Assembly (NCBI GenBank): GCA_026929865.2
Contig: CM049410.1
Location: 29,196,001-29,260,000, forward strand
Direction: 5' to 3'
Source of the DNA: Hyperoplus lanceolatus
Taxonomy: Eukaryota > Chordata > Actinopteri > Uranoscopiformes > Ammodytidae
Length of the DNA stretch: 64,000 nt
In this document: one piece after another, positions 20,288 to 32,409 of the stretch
Layout of the letters: each line of letters opens with the position of its first letter
Numbering within the stretch: position 1 is the first letter of the stretch
Program-made: the position numbers and the translations under genes
Notes under the pieces: model-generated
Seen by the model: the letters and a program-made list of their open reading frames with translations, nothing else
Told to the model about the DNA's origin: nothing
Database searches by the model: none

Positions 20288-22402
20288 TTAAAGGGGCACT
20301 GTGTAACATTTTAAGTAATTTATTAACTTAAATCAATATCCTCATTCATAAATATTTCTTCATAGGTGCAAAATCACCTCTGCCAATAATCTGAATTATC
20401 CTCCTGAGCGGAGAATTACAAATATTAATATTACATTTTAGTCTTATGGAGGAATCCATGTTTTTGGAATGTCATCAGGTGGCATTGTTTAGAATTTAGA
20501 ATTGCTCTTGTCCTTGAAGGCCACTGTAGCTTCTGTTATTATTCTAAAGGGGTGGGGTGTTGAGATAGGCAAGAATATTGCAACTTTTCATTGTACATAT
20601 CTTGTTCTTAGGAGAATGTGAAATGTATATTTCTTGTTTTCGTAGGGAAAAGTATGATATTTTTAATAAGACAGGCAAGGTAACAAGTGACCTTTAATAT
20701 TAAGGTAGAATCACTGAAAGTGTTGTATTCAAGTTTTTATCCTGAAATATATACATAATTGTGAATTCATAAGGCCTCTCTGAAAAGGCATGCCTGGGCT
20801 TGTCCTGGGACAGGTCAGGGGTGAGAGAGACAAGGGGGGCAGTGGGTCCTTGAGCTGGACACACACACCCTCATCTTTACCCCCACCCTCTCTCCTCCTA
20901 ATACACACGCCCACTCTCTCTGTCTTCAGACTATTTAAGGCCAGGGTTTTGAGCAAGAAGGTCTGCTGGTTTTTGGGGAAGTCTTGACTGTTCCATTTTT
21001 TTGTTCTTTTAGCATGGACGAAAGACTTAGAAGAAAAACTCGAAAGAAACACTCTGAATCTTTTTGAGTGTAAAATACTTAGAAAAATCGAGGGCGGGTT
21101 ATTTTTTCTTTTCAAGAAGGGAAAGAGGCTCAGAACCATTTCTTCCTTTTCTATTCTGAGAAGTTTGGTAAGGGACCATTTGGGTTATTGATGGGAACTA
21201 ATTGATGAACCAGGTTGTAAAATAGCATGGAGTTGAGGTTTTAAAACTGTTGAACAAACTTTTCCTGATTGTTGTGTCGCAAAATCAAACATGTCATAGC
21301 ATTTGAAGATGTTCAAATATATATGACATGATTGAAAGTTCGGCCAACACCCAGAACTATTGAAGTTGTGTAGACAGTAGAGCTTTAAAAAACCTGAAGA
21401 TGAGAATACTCCTGATCTCTTGTGGATTGAAAATTTGAGAACTCATGAATTAAATTCAATGTAAACAAAAGACACACAACACATAAGTTAAGTCTTATAC
21501 TTCTCTACATATAATAATCACATTAATGGGAGTGTAGGTACTTATTTTCCTTCCTTTCATTTTTTTTTTTTCTTTCTATATTGTGAACGTATAATCTTTT
21601 TATATTGGTTAAATAAAATTTCTTGAAAACGTTATAAATCTTTGGCCTGAATTTTTAGTTTAGTGTTGGGAACAAGGACCTAATCGCGGCGCCTCTGAGG
21701 TAAGCAATTCAAACCTACACTACGGCTACACTACTGATAAAAAAGAATACACATCCCATAAACACACTCCTTGAATTAGGAGGGAATTGCATTTATCTAT
21801 TGGTCTAGCTCATCCAGGTGTATGAACTTAGTGAGGACTTAACGGTAGTCTTTTGAAGCCAGGGGTAAATGTGAGGTATTCATCCACCAGAATAATTAAA
21901 AACCTATTATCTAATCTCCTCCTTTCTAAAAACTTATCTAGGATAAAGGTCTGAAAACTGGACTTAACCTGGGATAAAATTAGAAGTGACAATTGTAAGG
22001 GTCATTAGGGGATCAACACAGGGGGAGATCTGGAGATAGGCAGGGGTCAAAAGGGTCACATGCTTTAAAACCAGAGCCTTTAAGGTAATATATGGTGTGA
22101 AGGGTTTTTTGGTGAAAAGTAAAACCTTTTGGGAATTGTGTGAATCGGCTTTTGGTCTTTTTTTGCCATATAGAAGTGCAGGGGTCGATGAACACATAAA
22201 CTTTATAGTGGAACAGGTTTAAACAAGGAACAAATAAACTTGGCGGGCTATATTTACATGAAAACATCCTGATATTAATTTAGGGGTGTTTAATCTGGTG
22301 AAGGGATACCGGCATATTCATTAGGGGTTACCCAGGGAGCGTTGCATTTTAGAACTTTCTAGAACTTTCTTGATGATGTCATATTACACACTGCACCTTT
22401 AA
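20288..22402. mobile_element. TTAA-target DNA transposon, about 2.1 kb
   Basis: Ends ttaaaggggcactgtgtaac and ...ttacacactgcacctttaa are inverted repeats flanked by TTAA, related to the ends of 18811-19344. The interior has no recognisable transposase. It includes a TATA-like ctatttaagg near 20931 and an aataaa near 21611, suggesting an LTR-like segment may be nested inside, but I could not define its borders. Confidence 0.65.
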
Positions 22403-22462
22403 GTTAGTTAAACATGGAGGTTGTTGTGAACAGAACAGATGGACAGTAGTAGTTGAACAGAC

Positions 22463-22541
22463 CCTGAATGTGGAGTCCAGGTGTGTTTGATGCTGCTGGT
22501 CAGACCGACCACTGGGAACCTCTGAGATCTCCTGGTCGACT
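22463..22541 (-). CDS. NLR-1 79-nt exon
   Basis: Encodes VDQEISEVPSGRSDQQHQTH and a few further residues, characteristic of fish NLRC3-like N-terminal linkers; matches NLR-2 53546-53624. Acceptor ccacag, donor gtctgt; phases join both neighbours. Confidence 0.88.
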
Positions 22542-22943
22542 CTGTGGAGAAACCATAAAGAATGAGCTCATGTCTGGGGTTAAAGTTTCCCTCCAGGGGC
22601 AACTGGTGTCTGCAGAACAGAGGGGAGGGGGCAAACCGAGGAGCAGGAGCAAACCGAGGGGCCAGGCAAAGAGCAGGAGGCCTGTTAGAGCAGGTGAGCT
22701 GAGCTGGGATCAGCTTCTGCACGACACCAGGAACACGACGTGACAGTTTGACCCCCGGGGCAGACGCTGCAGAGTGGAGACCCCTTCTCCACTCTGACAG
22801 TGGAAACGCAAATAACTGCATTCTGTACCAAACAGAACTGAACCTCAGAGGAGACGAGGCTTTAGTGTTCACAGATCTCCCATGAGGTTAAATAACTGGA
22901 TATCTCACAGGGTTTTTATTTTGTCTAAGTTTTTAATCCTTAC

Positions 22944-23048
22944 CTTAGACCAACAGACGGACGTCCATCTTTGAATAATAAAGGACTACTCTTAGACTCA
23001 TCACTCTTCATGGACCAACAGCTGGGCTCTGGTGTCTCCAGCTTCCTC
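22944..23048 (-). CDS. NLR-1 N-terminal repeat exon 2
   Basis: A 105-nt phase-symmetric exon encoding RKLETPEPSCWSMKSDESKS and a tail ending RPSVGLR. It belongs to the repeated SPGP..C.S.KSD...F type seen across NLR N-termini. NLR-2 has no direct counterpart of this version. Confidence 0.85.
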
Positions 23049-23202
23049 CTGATAGAAACACAGGAAACAGTCAATAATCTGCCCTGCACCAGAACACAGG
23101 AGTCACACTGAGCAGCTTTCACATGTGAGAATATAAATGAACCAAGCGGAAAATAAACAGTTAAAACATGAATCAGATATTTAAATGTTAGTAACAGTTT
23201 AC

Positions 23203-23307
23203 CTCTCTGCAGCAGACGGTTGCTGTCCTTTGAAATTAATCCAACAACCATTTGAATTGTCACTCTTGAAGGACAAACAGCTGGCTCCAGGTCCAGGAGA
23301 GTCTGGT
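23203..23307 (-). CDS. NLR-1 N-terminal repeat exon 1
   Basis: A 105-nt phase-symmetric exon: RPDSPGPGASCLSFKSDNSN, then a tail ending QQPSAAER. It is homologous to the five tandem NLR-2 exons. On the minus strand its acceptor lies just after a long TG tract (plus-strand CA at 23313-23386), the same arrangement as in NLR-2. Confidence 0.9.
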
Positions 23308-23312
23308 CTGTT

Positions 23313-23319
23313 CAACACA

Positions 23320-23386
<67 letters not shown>
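23313..23386. repeat. (CA)n microsatellite
   Basis: Long CA tract; (TG)n on the coding strand of NLR-1, immediately before repeat exon 1. Confidence 0.95.
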
Positions 23387-23389
<3 letters not shown>

Positions 23390-23449
23390 AGAGTGAATAA
23401 TGACGGTGCAGTGATTTGAGTCATGGACAGTTACAGATCCTCATGTCAC

Positions 23450-23511
23450 CTCTGAGCTTTGGTCTGGCCGCCATGTTCCCCTCCCTCCTCTCTGTCCTCA
23501 CTCTGATCCAT
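23450..23511 (-). CDS. NLR-1 first coding exon
   Basis: Starts at ATG (plus-strand cat 23509-23511) and encodes [20 protein letters not shown] plus two bases of the next codon, then donor gtgaca. It matches the NLR-2 first coding exon (45841-45902). The acidic/glycine-rich start is typical of fish NLRC3-like proteins. Confidence 0.85.
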
Positions 23512-23571
23512 AGCAGAGCCCACACCTTCACACACACTTTCACCTGGAGAGAAAACACATCCTTTCTTTCC

Positions 23572-23572
<1 letters not shown>

Positions 23573-23628
<56 letters not shown>

Positions 23629-23672
23629 GCACACACGCACGCACACACGCACGCACACACACACACACACAC
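23573..23672. repeat. (CA)n / (CACACG) microsatellite
   Basis: Compound CA tract with interspersed CACG units; the valine/cysteine and threonine/histidine frames across it are artefacts. Confidence 0.95.
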
Positions 23673-23974
23673 AAACACAGACGACCACACCTGTGTGAGC
23701 CACGTCAGACACGTCAGACAATAAAGATAAATGATTTGTATAATTTCAATTATACAGCAGTGGTTCTGAGCGAGTGATTTGATTGGACGAGAGACCTTCT
23801 ATGCGTTCTGAAGGAGTGCTGATATGAGCGTCCAACATCACTCGGACTGTTCATGGACTGTTCACCAAACTGTAAACCAATTGTCAAAATCACATTCCAG
23901 CTGTATCAAACTTACTTTAACTGACATTGACTGTTACCTTGGCCGAACCTAGAACAGCTTTGCGCCGTATAAAG

Positions 23975-25302
23975 ATGGATCTATTCCCTAATATAACTTT
24001 TGACATAAGATACAATTTGTCATCAGAATATGAAGAGGAGAGTCAGCTAACCTCAGGGCAAGACGCCAGATGTGCCTCGATGTCAGCGTCTGAGCTTGAC
24101 AGGTTGGAGAGGAGCAAAAATGAAGCCAACACCGTGAGGCAAACGCAGTGGGCTTTAAACTGCTTCAGAACATGGCTTTCTCTGAAAAATATCACCATGG
24201 ATCTAAAGTCAGTGGCGAAGACGGAGCTAAACACAGTACTAAGGGACTTTTACGGATTGATCCGGACAGCCAAGGGTGAGCGATACAGCATCAGCAGCTA
24301 CCTTGGGCTCCGGGCTTAAATCGCTACCTTAACGAACCGCCGATTAGCCGGTCCTGTAACATTATGCTAGACCCGGAATACATCTCTGCCAACAACGTCT
24401 TTAAAGGGGTTGTAAAAGAAATCAGGAGGGCAGGGAAAGACAGAACAACACACCATCCACTACTATCTAAACAAGACCAGCGCACATTAAGGTGCTCCGC
24501 AGCGCTAAATCCCGACTGCTTAAGCTTAACAAAGTATGGTACGACATACAGCTACACTTCGGCTGCAGGGGAAAAGAGCGCAATCGGGACCTTAAACCGA
24601 ACTCGTTTGTCCTAAAATGAGACGATAACAGAGGGAAATATTTCACAATGACATTCAACGAAGACACAAAGAACCACAATCCAATGGAGAGGGACAGAGA
24701 GAACCGGAGGGGCGCTATGTATGAGGAAAGGGGAAGTCCTCTCTGCCCGGTAGCTAATACGTAAACAAACTTCCGCCCGGTGCCAAAGCTCTATACATGC
24801 AGCCAAGGAGAGAAACAGCCACTTCTGCCACAACAGACCCTGTGTGGTATTCCTCCGTGCCCCTGGGAGTCAACCAGCCCAAATGCTGCCACGGATGTGT
24901 AAAGCAGCAGGGACGCACATTTATACAAACCACAGCCTGAGAGCCACGGCGATACAAACACTGCCTGATTTGTCATTTCTAACGAGTTGCAGAACATGAA
25001 ATAAAAAAATGTGTGTTTTTTGCAGGTCTGAAAGCTCATTTAAAAGCTATTGGCGACCCTCCATGGAGAGCAGAAAAAGATGGAGTAATGTGCTGGCTGA
25101 TGGAGCTGCTTCATCACAGTCACTCACCGCTGCTTCCGAGTCACCGCCGACGCCACAGAAACGGCTGTCAGCTTCCATATCACACACGGCTCCATTACTG
25201 TCACCGGCGCCACACAAACGGCTGTCTGTTGACAGCCTGTTTTCGGGTTGCACGATTAACGGCAATATCCAAATAAATGTGCACGACACTAAGCTGATAT
25301 GA
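23975..25302 (+). pseudogene. Crypton-like tyrosine recombinase (KIAA1958-type) relic
   Basis: Starting at ATG 23975 the plus strand encodes SASELDRLERSKNEANTVRQ, WALNCFRTWLSLKNI, KTELNTVLRDFYGLIR and YSISSYLGLRA. This is the N-terminal, DNA-binding-like part of Crypton-derived proteins of the KIAA1958/DUF3504 group. After a frameshift at about 24319 the frame continues (24364: YISANNVFKGVVKEIRRAGK), with further shifts before KNHNPMERDRENRRGAMYEE (about 24675-24740). A final open part (25018-25302) ends in FSGCTINGNIQINVH. Multiple frame breaks make it a pseudogene, and the catalytic residues cannot be confirmed. It lies upstream of NLR-1's first coding exon, inside the presumed first intron and in opposite orientation. 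Confidence 0.75.
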
Positions 25303-25749
25303 ATTCAATTGTGGCCTTAAAACGGCAGCTAATGTTGAGCTAAACTTTCCGTGTTCACTCGGTTCACTCCCGTTGGAGTTCATGTGTATTGTGCCCAGCG
25401 GAGATCTATTTTTTGTTGGCATTTATATGATTAAATAAGCAAACAAACCACTGTCTATTGTCAATTACTATTGTTAACAGTACATTTTACTAGTATAACT
25501 ACTGTATAAAAGCAATAGCACACTCGAGGTGCTGCCTCGTACCTACAACCGAATCACAGCAGCGCTGATATAGAGCGACAACATGCTCCCTCTTATGTGC
25601 TATTGCTTAAACGTCCAGCAGATGGCGCCAGATTAAAGCCAGAAACCAGAAACAGCCCATGCAGAGTGAAGTACAGCAGCCTGTACACAACCAGTACTCA
25701 CTACTACTGCTGCTTTTACAAATTCTGGATATTTACATACCAACATTTC

Positions 25750-25825
25750 ACAGACAGCGCCTTCTGGTTCCGAGATATAAAGATTGTGACAACCAACCCG
25801 TGTGACAAATTACCCCGTTCTCCCC
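25750..25825. mobile_element. Terminal fragment of the GGGGAGAACGGGG family
   Basis: Ends in ccccgttctcccc before TA and resembles the right end of the element at 59218-61653 (gcgccttctggt...gtgacaaccaacc). No left end was found. Confidence 0.6.
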
Positions 25826-26207
25826 TACTTGTACACAAATACATTTGTGAGTAAAATGTGAATGTGTAAAGTAACGAGCCGTCAGATTCATGTAGTAGAA
25901 CAACAAGTCCAAAGTTTCCTGCTGAAGTGCTCAGCTCCTTTACTGCAGTCACCGTACTAACAGCACACTGTCAGAGTAGATTACTGCAGCAACACACTCA
26001 TATGTAACTAGTACTAATAATAATATAACATTAATACAACATGGAGGATCTTTGTTAACGGCTGTGTCACCTCCTTCTCTAGTGTCCTGTTTGGGCACAT
26101 TCCACAAGTTTTCCGTTTCTTCTGGAACTAGATTTACAGAAATAATAAAATATAATAAAATAAGATAATTTTTATTGTTAAAAGTGAGAGCAGAGTGGAT
26201 CTCTTAC

Positions 26208-26290
26208 CTTCAGCTGCAGCTTTAGAGGAGAAAATAAACTGCGTCACGAGGTTCAGTCAGAAGTGAAACAACTTCCGGCTTGCCGAGGGT
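26208..26290 (-). other. Probable NLR-1 5' UTR exon
   Basis: Minus strand: a purine-rich exon ending ctgcagctgaag followed by gtaagag, a strong donor. Similar short leader exons precede fish NLRC3-like genes. The transcription start is not visible; the L1 begins about 70 bases further out. Confidence 0.5.
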
Positions 26291-26361
26291 TAAGAGCTAT
26301 TTACCGTGAGCAGCGGAGAACTCAGATTCACAGCCTTAAAAATCTCTGAAAATCTTTGGAG

Positions 26362-27209
26362 ATGTCCAAAAAAGGAAAAAACATTGATAAGGGAAAGGAG
26401 GAAGACAAAGATTATGCGGAAGAATTGAAAAAAACAGTTGGCAGACTTGATGAGAGAAATGAAAAGTGAGAGGGAGACGGAGCGAGCACTGCTGAAAGCT
26501 GAGCTGGCTGGGATTATGGACGAATGGATTGGGCGTTTTGATGCAAAAATTAAAGAAAAAATTGCAGCTGGTCTGAAGCCACTGTTGATCGAATTGAAGG
26601 AACTTCAAGCCGTGAATGTGAAGAAAGATCAGCTCTTGAAAGAGCTTGGAGATAAAATTGATGACCAAGATCAACAAGCAAAAAACAGAGATGTGATAAT
26701 AACTGGTTTGGACATTAAACCAAGGTCGTATGTAGCTGCCGTGAGTGGAGAAGAAGAGGGCGATACAAGGAATGTGTCGGTGGATAACCAGGTTGAAAGG
26801 TTCCTGAGAAGCAAAGGCATTAGTCTGGATCTGGAGAACGTGGAGTCTTGTTTTCTTCTCCCGAAGGGAAAATTGGCCAAAAAGCGTGCTGTTATTCTGA
26901 AATTTGTGAGTAGAAAGCATAAGATAAATTTGCTCAGTCAAGGCAAGAAGCTTAAAGGCGAACAAATTGGAATGAGTGAAAACTTAACCAAGAGAAATGC
27001 TAACCTGGCCTACCAAGCGAGAGGGTTAAAAAAAATGTGGACGGGTCCAACAAACATGGACAAGAGATGGAAGAATCTTCATCAAAATGAATGGAGCTAC
27101 ACCCGAAGAAGCTAAAATTGTGCAAATCAGAACGGAGGAGGATCTGGTTCAATTCCGGAGGGAAGAGGACCTGATCAACCCAAGCAGCAAGAATGAGCAA
27201 CATACCTGA
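26362..27209 (+). pseudogene. L1-type LINE ORF1 (RNA-binding protein), frameshifted
   Basis: A lysine/glutamate-rich N-terminal coiled coil (LLKAELAGIMDEWIGRFDAK), then the RRM-like core (NRDVIITGLDI, VESCFLLPKGKL, AVILKFVSRKHK) and the C-terminal domain (GMSENLTKRNANLAYQARGL; after a frame change IFIKMNGATPEEAKIVQIR). The order is that of fish L1/Tx1-group ORF1. Frame breaks occur in an A-run near 26427-26434 and near 27035. No ORF2 follows, so it is a fragment. In a live element ORF1p coats the RNA and acts as a chaperone. Confidence 0.8.
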
Positions 27210-28345
27210 TGGGATAAATTATCATGAAAGTCTGGAGTTATTAGCTAATCTTTACGAGGAACCTAGATTATCAGACCCAAATGACATTAAAGCATGGACA
27301 ATTTGAATTAAAGTTGGCATGGTCTTTGAATTAAAGGGATTTAAACTGGTTTGTGTCATAATATAAGGTTTGAAATTGTAAATACAATGTGCTCTGCTAT
27401 TGATAACCTAATGGAATGTGTGACTATTGAAATTTAAATGAAAGATACATGTTAATTATCAGCTGTGTGTTCAGAACACCCGAGTTAAAATTGGAAGACT
27501 TTCTCTGACTGAAGAATTTGTAAATACACTGCATGTTATGGGACTGTAGCCAAGGTCACTGACTGTTTTGAATACTTTTGCAGAGGTGTTTAGGCTACTA
27601 GAGAAGAAATGGACAAGGCCATATCTGCATTGTCACAGGGAGAGAGGAAAATAGAGACCTAAAATTATTTGTGTATTAGAATGAATCTTCTTAAAAAAAA
27701 AAAAAAAGAAAAATAAAAAATGTTCTAACTGTAGTAGCTGTGTATCTGTGTATCTGAATCTTATGGCAGTGGGGGCGGGACTCGATAAGCCTTTGGCTTC
27801 TCCTGCTACCCTTCGGACGATAACACAAAGTAATATGTATGAATATGCAATGTGAAAATTATGTATTATGTGTAATTGTCCGGAAGAATAATAATAAATA
27901 AATAAAAGTATTTGAAGCAGTAAACAGCCGGAGCATTTAGAACCAGTCTAACCAGTCTAACCAGAGACAAGTTTTAATAAAAAAGGCATATGCGACCGAT
28001 CAGCATCTCCAAACAACACAACCATTTTTGTTTAATCACTTTTGAGCCCACTCATACTTTCACGAGTGTGAAATAGGCTGTTTTATTTTGCCCAATTCAC
28101 GAGACATAGAAACACTTGAAAACATTATGTTACGTGTTATTTCTCTGACACAAAGAGAAGATTATTAAGAACAAAATGTCCTTCATGAGACAGCAGAAGA
28201 CTTTATGTGAAGTGTTTCATTCACTGCTGATACTAATTAATAATATGTTATTTCTCTGACACAAAGAGAAGCTGAAGTTTTGTTGAACAACCTGTAAAAT
28301 GACAGTAAAGATTCATTCATTCATAATTTCAAATGGGTTATTATA
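27210..28345. other. Spacer with LINE-tail-like sequence
   Basis: An A-rich run is at 27690-27718. Sequence near 27773-27830 (gggcgggactcgataagcct) resembles the 3' end of a LINE. A short local duplication (ttatttctctgacacaaag) occurs near 28136 and 28248. No gene. Confidence 0.45.
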
Positions 28346-31179
28346 GGGGAGAACGGGGTAATCTGAGCCACTTTTTACATTTGCTCCCCTCTAAGCAAGC
28401 TAAAATGATTCATCACTCAAATGTACACATTTCCCATTAATTCAGGATGTTTCCTAGAAATGGGCATTAGCAGAATTTTTTCAAGACAAAGGGCAGTGAA
28501 AATATGATTGTTTTAAAAAAAGTTGTCATGTGGCTCACTTTACCCCAGCTGTGGGGTAAACTGAGACGGACCAGAAAAATCAAGGGGGTAAAGTGAACCA
28601 CTTACTTTTTCCACTCTGAAACTACCATAACAACACATATTGTAACAGTTAGAATCCTGAAAGCTAGCCACACATTCCAGAACTAATGTCAGACTAGTAA
28701 CATTACTAGAATGATGGGGTTTGGTCAATTAAGCAAAGCAAATGTTCTAAACACTTGAAAGTAACTCTGAACAAAATCAAATACAGCACATTATAATTCA
28801 AAAGGTTTTAATAAGATTCAAATGAAAGATAGAACCAGTTAGATTAGAACACAGTCTGCCGCTGTACACAGTGAACCTACATCTGTATTTTTGTGGCACA
28901 GCTGGACCATGTTGTTGTTGTTGCACCGTAAGTGTGACGGGTCAGATCTCGGCGGCGGCGGCGGCTGCGGTTAATATGGCCCAATATGACCAAGCGGCGA
29001 GCCTCCTGCATTCACGCGGCCAATGCGGTGTGTTCCCGGCTTTAGAGCCAGCTTGTGTCTGGGGGTCAAAGCATAGGAAAATCAGAACCAGCGAGAACAG
29101 CCTGGGACTCAGAACACAGGAGAAGACCCAACTGGATTATAACATCAGCCTGTCATACTCTACAACTAGGCCTACTCTACATTCCAGCCCTGAAGGTTAC
29201 AGGGAAAGATGAGAAGGTGCTCTTTCCGTGTGGTTGCCCCAGGTCGTCTTCGTGGTGTATTTCCTTGGCATAATGGCTTTTCTACAATGTGTATGACATT
29301 AAAATAAAACATATGTCATGTAATATTACATTAAAATATGTTTAAGACTAAACTTAACTTGTGCCTCATGGTGGGGAACAGTGAGACAGTGGCTCACTTT
29401 CCCCCACAGCATTTGGCTCACTTTCCCCCACCACCACAATTTGAGAAAAAACTACCTCTCTTAGCATTTCAGGCTAATCTTTAGCTAATATCATCACATG
29501 GTTTTTATATGTTGGTAGTTCATCAACACGTATGATAGAAGTTTTTCTACGAAAATACATTTGCTTTGGCACAACAGTTGATTAAGTTGACAGCAAGAAA
29601 ATTTACTTTTACATGCAAAATACCTATTTTGGTGAAAAAAACATGCTTACCACAGCACCATGAGGTCCTCTCTTTCAGGGCCATGGGGAAATGAGAGGGG
29701 CTTGAAAACATATCTCACATGACCAAAAATGTTTTCCGCTGCCAACATACATAAACTTGTTTACTGGCTAAAAAATCCTGATGCGGACTGGTGTAGCCTA
29801 GAAGCCCAGTCATGTCATTTGTCTTCCTTATCTGCACTGGTCTTTTCCTCTCTCCCTCTTTCCCCATCCCATCATTCCTCCAACCTTCTGGTGCAGTCCA
29901 CTTTAAAAATATGGATGCAATTCCGCCGACATTTTAAGTTTTCCTCAGCCTCTTTTCTTGGGCCTATTGGCAACAACCATCTATTCGCTCCCTCCATTTT
30001 GGATTCAACCTTTACTCTTTGGTCCAGGCTAGGCCTTACTAGCTTCAAAGACCTCTTTGTTGATGGTATTTTCCCTAGTTTCAACACTTTATGTCTTAAA
30101 TTTAATCTGCCACGCACAAATTTTTTCCGTTACCTTCAGGTCCGTAATTTTGTGCGCACAAAATCCGATTCCTTCCTCGGGCTCCCCCAGGAAAAACAAT
30201 GGGAGAGCCTTTTTGAGCTATCTCCTACCCAGAAGGGACTTATATCTGTAATTTATCAAGGCACAATGTCACTTAATAATGATACACTCCTCAAGTTAAA
30301 GTCCAAATGGGAGGGAGAACTGGCAATGATATTGGCAGCTGATTGGTGGACAGTGGCTTTGGCTAGGGTGAATTCCACCTCATCCTGTGCTCGACTCAGT
30401 CTGATCCAGTTAAAAGTATTGCATAGAGCCCACCTTAGCAAATCCAAACTTCATGAAATTTACCCCGATTCTGATCCACAATGTGATCGCTGCCACACGG
30501 CAGAGGCAGACCTTTCACATATGTTTTGGTTATGCCCAAAGCTTACAACATATTGGTCTTTAATTTTTGATCTATTTTCAAAGCTGTTAAAGCGCAGCAT
30601 AAAGCCATGCCTGTGTCTTGCCATTTTTGGAACACCTGCAGAGCCCCTCCCTTGTACTTCTAATGAGGTTGACATGATTGCTTTTTCAACGCTTTTACCC
30701 AGGAGAAGGATACTTCTGTCTTGGAAGTCGCCTACTCCCCCTGCTTTCTCAGCCTGGCTGAAGGACATGATGTCATTTTTGCAATTAGAAAAGATAAAGT
30801 TTACACTCAGAGGATCTAGTGAGCGTTTTAAGAAAAAATGGCAACCCTTTGTCTCATACTTTAATGATTTAACTATTCTTCCTCCTGACTGAATATTTTT
30901 TTTGTAATTTTTTTTTTTTTTTTTGTCTATTAATGTACTGTCTTTTGATGTTTGTTTTTGTTTCCGGTTTTTCTGAGGGTACGTTCTAGGGGTGGGGGGT
31001 GGGGGGAGGGTACGAAAAAAAATTGAAAAAACGGTGACCTGTGTACTGAACTCTGTTTGTTTATTCATGCTTCTCACCAATAAAAATTGTTTATAAAAAA
31101 AAAAAAAAAATGTTTTCCGTTGCCTAGATACAGGGGGTGGCTCACATTACCCGATGCCTCAAATTCCCCCGTTCTCCCC
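28346..31179. mobile_element. GGGGAGAACGGGG-ended DNA transposon, copy 1, with nested L1
   Basis: The left end ggggagaacggggta and right end ccccgttctcccc are inverted, flanked by TA (28344-28345, 31180-31181). Interior text is shared with the copy at 46849-48020. A 5'-truncated L1 is nested at 29739-31105. TA targets and the related 59218-61653 copy suggest the Tc1/mariner-pogo superfamily. Confidence 0.8.
29739..31105 (+). pseudogene. 5'-truncated L1 insertion, C-terminal ORF2
   Basis: An uninterrupted frame of about 385 codons (29741-30892) matches the region after the reverse transcriptase domain of L1-type ORF2. It includes RLSLIQLKVLHRAHLSKSKL and the C-terminal zinc-knuckle-like CDRCHTAEADLSHMFWLCPK. 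A 3' UTR, AATAAA and poly(A) follow. The near-direct repeat aaaaatgttttccg flanks it (29725-29738 and 31106-31119), a typical target-primed insertion. The open frame suggests a recent insertion, but the polymerase and endonuclease are absent, so it cannot move on its own. Confidence 0.9.
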
Positions 31180-31181
31180 TA

Positions 31182-31999
31182 TAGATATTTTTTTTTTTTG
31201 CACAAGAAAATATTCCAGTTCATGGGTAATATTTAACCCAACAAGAGTTCATTTCACCCACTAGTTCTGTCCCATAGTAAACCAGGAGCTGGTAAAGGTT
31301 GGGTTATGTGTTATGTCAGCACTTTTTACCGTCTATCTTCATTTGATGAGCACAGGGGACTGTGGGAGGGGGACTATCATTTGCTGGAAAAGTTCAATGT
31401 TGGTCACTTGGCAGGAATATGTGTTTATGTGGACGGCTGTGTGTGTGCTGGGAGCAGAACAAACCCTCAGTTCTGCCTGTTTCATCTGATCATTTGATTA
31501 TTCTATTCAATCGTCCAAACTAAAATGACCAAAAGAGTCAATATTTAGTTTTTCCTATTTTTCCGATCACATCCACGTCTCCTCCTTTTGAAATGACCTG
31601 GAGTGGAGCCCAGGGAGAACAGCTGTTACTTCGGTCATAACTGATGGGTATCCTGCTTTTTTAATTATATTTTTTAAATAACCACTAAAATAGCAGTAGC
31701 CTAGTGCTGAAGCCTGGTGCAGAGAGTGACGAGCAGACAGGTGTGTGTCTGGTGAAGGAATACTCACCTGTATAAAGCCTATGCAGCAATCACACCTGCA
31801 AGCTTTTTATTATATAATTTTTAGCTTTATTTATACAGTCAAGTCATAAAGAATGAGATATTATTTACAATGAAAATGCGTTTACATATACTGGAAGGAT
31901 GAAGGAGGGAGTTTATTTATATTAAATTCAATATGTCCAGGGCTTTTAAATATGTTTAAAGCCTGTAAACCTGGTCTAAAACAGTAAAAAAGCATCACT

Positions 32000-32031
<32 letters not shown>

Positions 32032-32035
32032 CATG

Positions 32036-32133
<98 letters not shown>

Positions 32134-32293
32134 TCTGTCAGAAAGATACACACCATGTTTTGTAATGTTTGGTATCTGTCATGCTGCCATTGTAAATACA
32201 GGGTTCCCATACACGATTTGTTTTTAAATTCCTGGTAAAGAATAAAGATAAAGAATGAACTGCCCTCGGTGTGAGCCTGTCTGTTTGTCTGTA

Positions 32294-32342
<49 letters not shown>

Positions 32343-32380
32343 GCCTGCCTGTGTGGTGACGCTGCAGAAGGTAAGGTGTG
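31182..32380. other. 5' flank of gene copy B; microsatellites
   Basis: Contains (CA)n at about 31998-32130 and (CTGT)n at about 32273-32345, the latter ending under 40 bases before the proposed TATA box. No gene is seen. Confidence 0.6.
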
Positions 32381-32382
32381 AG

Positions 32383-32388
32383 TATAAG
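32383..32388 (+). promoter_or_regulatory. Proposed TATA box of secreted gene copy B
   Basis: TATAAG in gtataagtagagg, about 27-30 bases before a plausible start near 32410 and 60 bases before a consensus donor. The equivalent of copy A lies outside the window. Confidence 0.45.
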
Positions 32389-32409
32389 TAGAGGAGAGTT
32401 TCTGGACAC

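Larger units (their letters stand above)
11054..26290 (-). pseudogene. NLR-1: NLRC3-like FISNA-NACHT-LRR-B30.2 gene with a frameshift
   Basis: Coding exons read on the minus strand: 23511-23450, 23307-23203, 23048-22944, 22541-22463, 20045-19844, 18586-16830, 16738-16568, 11724-11678 and 11577-11054; a probable 5' UTR exon lies at about 26290-26208. All junctions have AG acceptors and GT donors and agree in phase. The summed length is 3052 nt, one base over a multiple of three. Against NLR-2 the large exon lacks a net 41 nt near 17291-17310, which shifts the frame to a stop at 17145 shortly after the NACHT region. The second LRR exon of NLR-2 has no counterpart here. NLR family members are cytosolic sensors of microbial or danger signals, greatly expanded in fish. 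This copy is probably a pseudogene or a truncated-product allele; an assembly error is the alternative. Confidence 0.85.

Noticed and set aside
23185..23724. Threonine/histidine and valine/cysteine frames, also at 32 kb, 46 kb, 48 kb, 52 kb and 62-63 kb
   Set aside because: Translations of CA/TG microsatellites. Only the short exon pieces beside them have coding support.
29729..30892. Large open frame as a host gene
   Set aside because: It is the C-terminal end of an L1 ORF2 within a target-site duplication and poly(A) tail; its apparent start codon lies in the target sequence.
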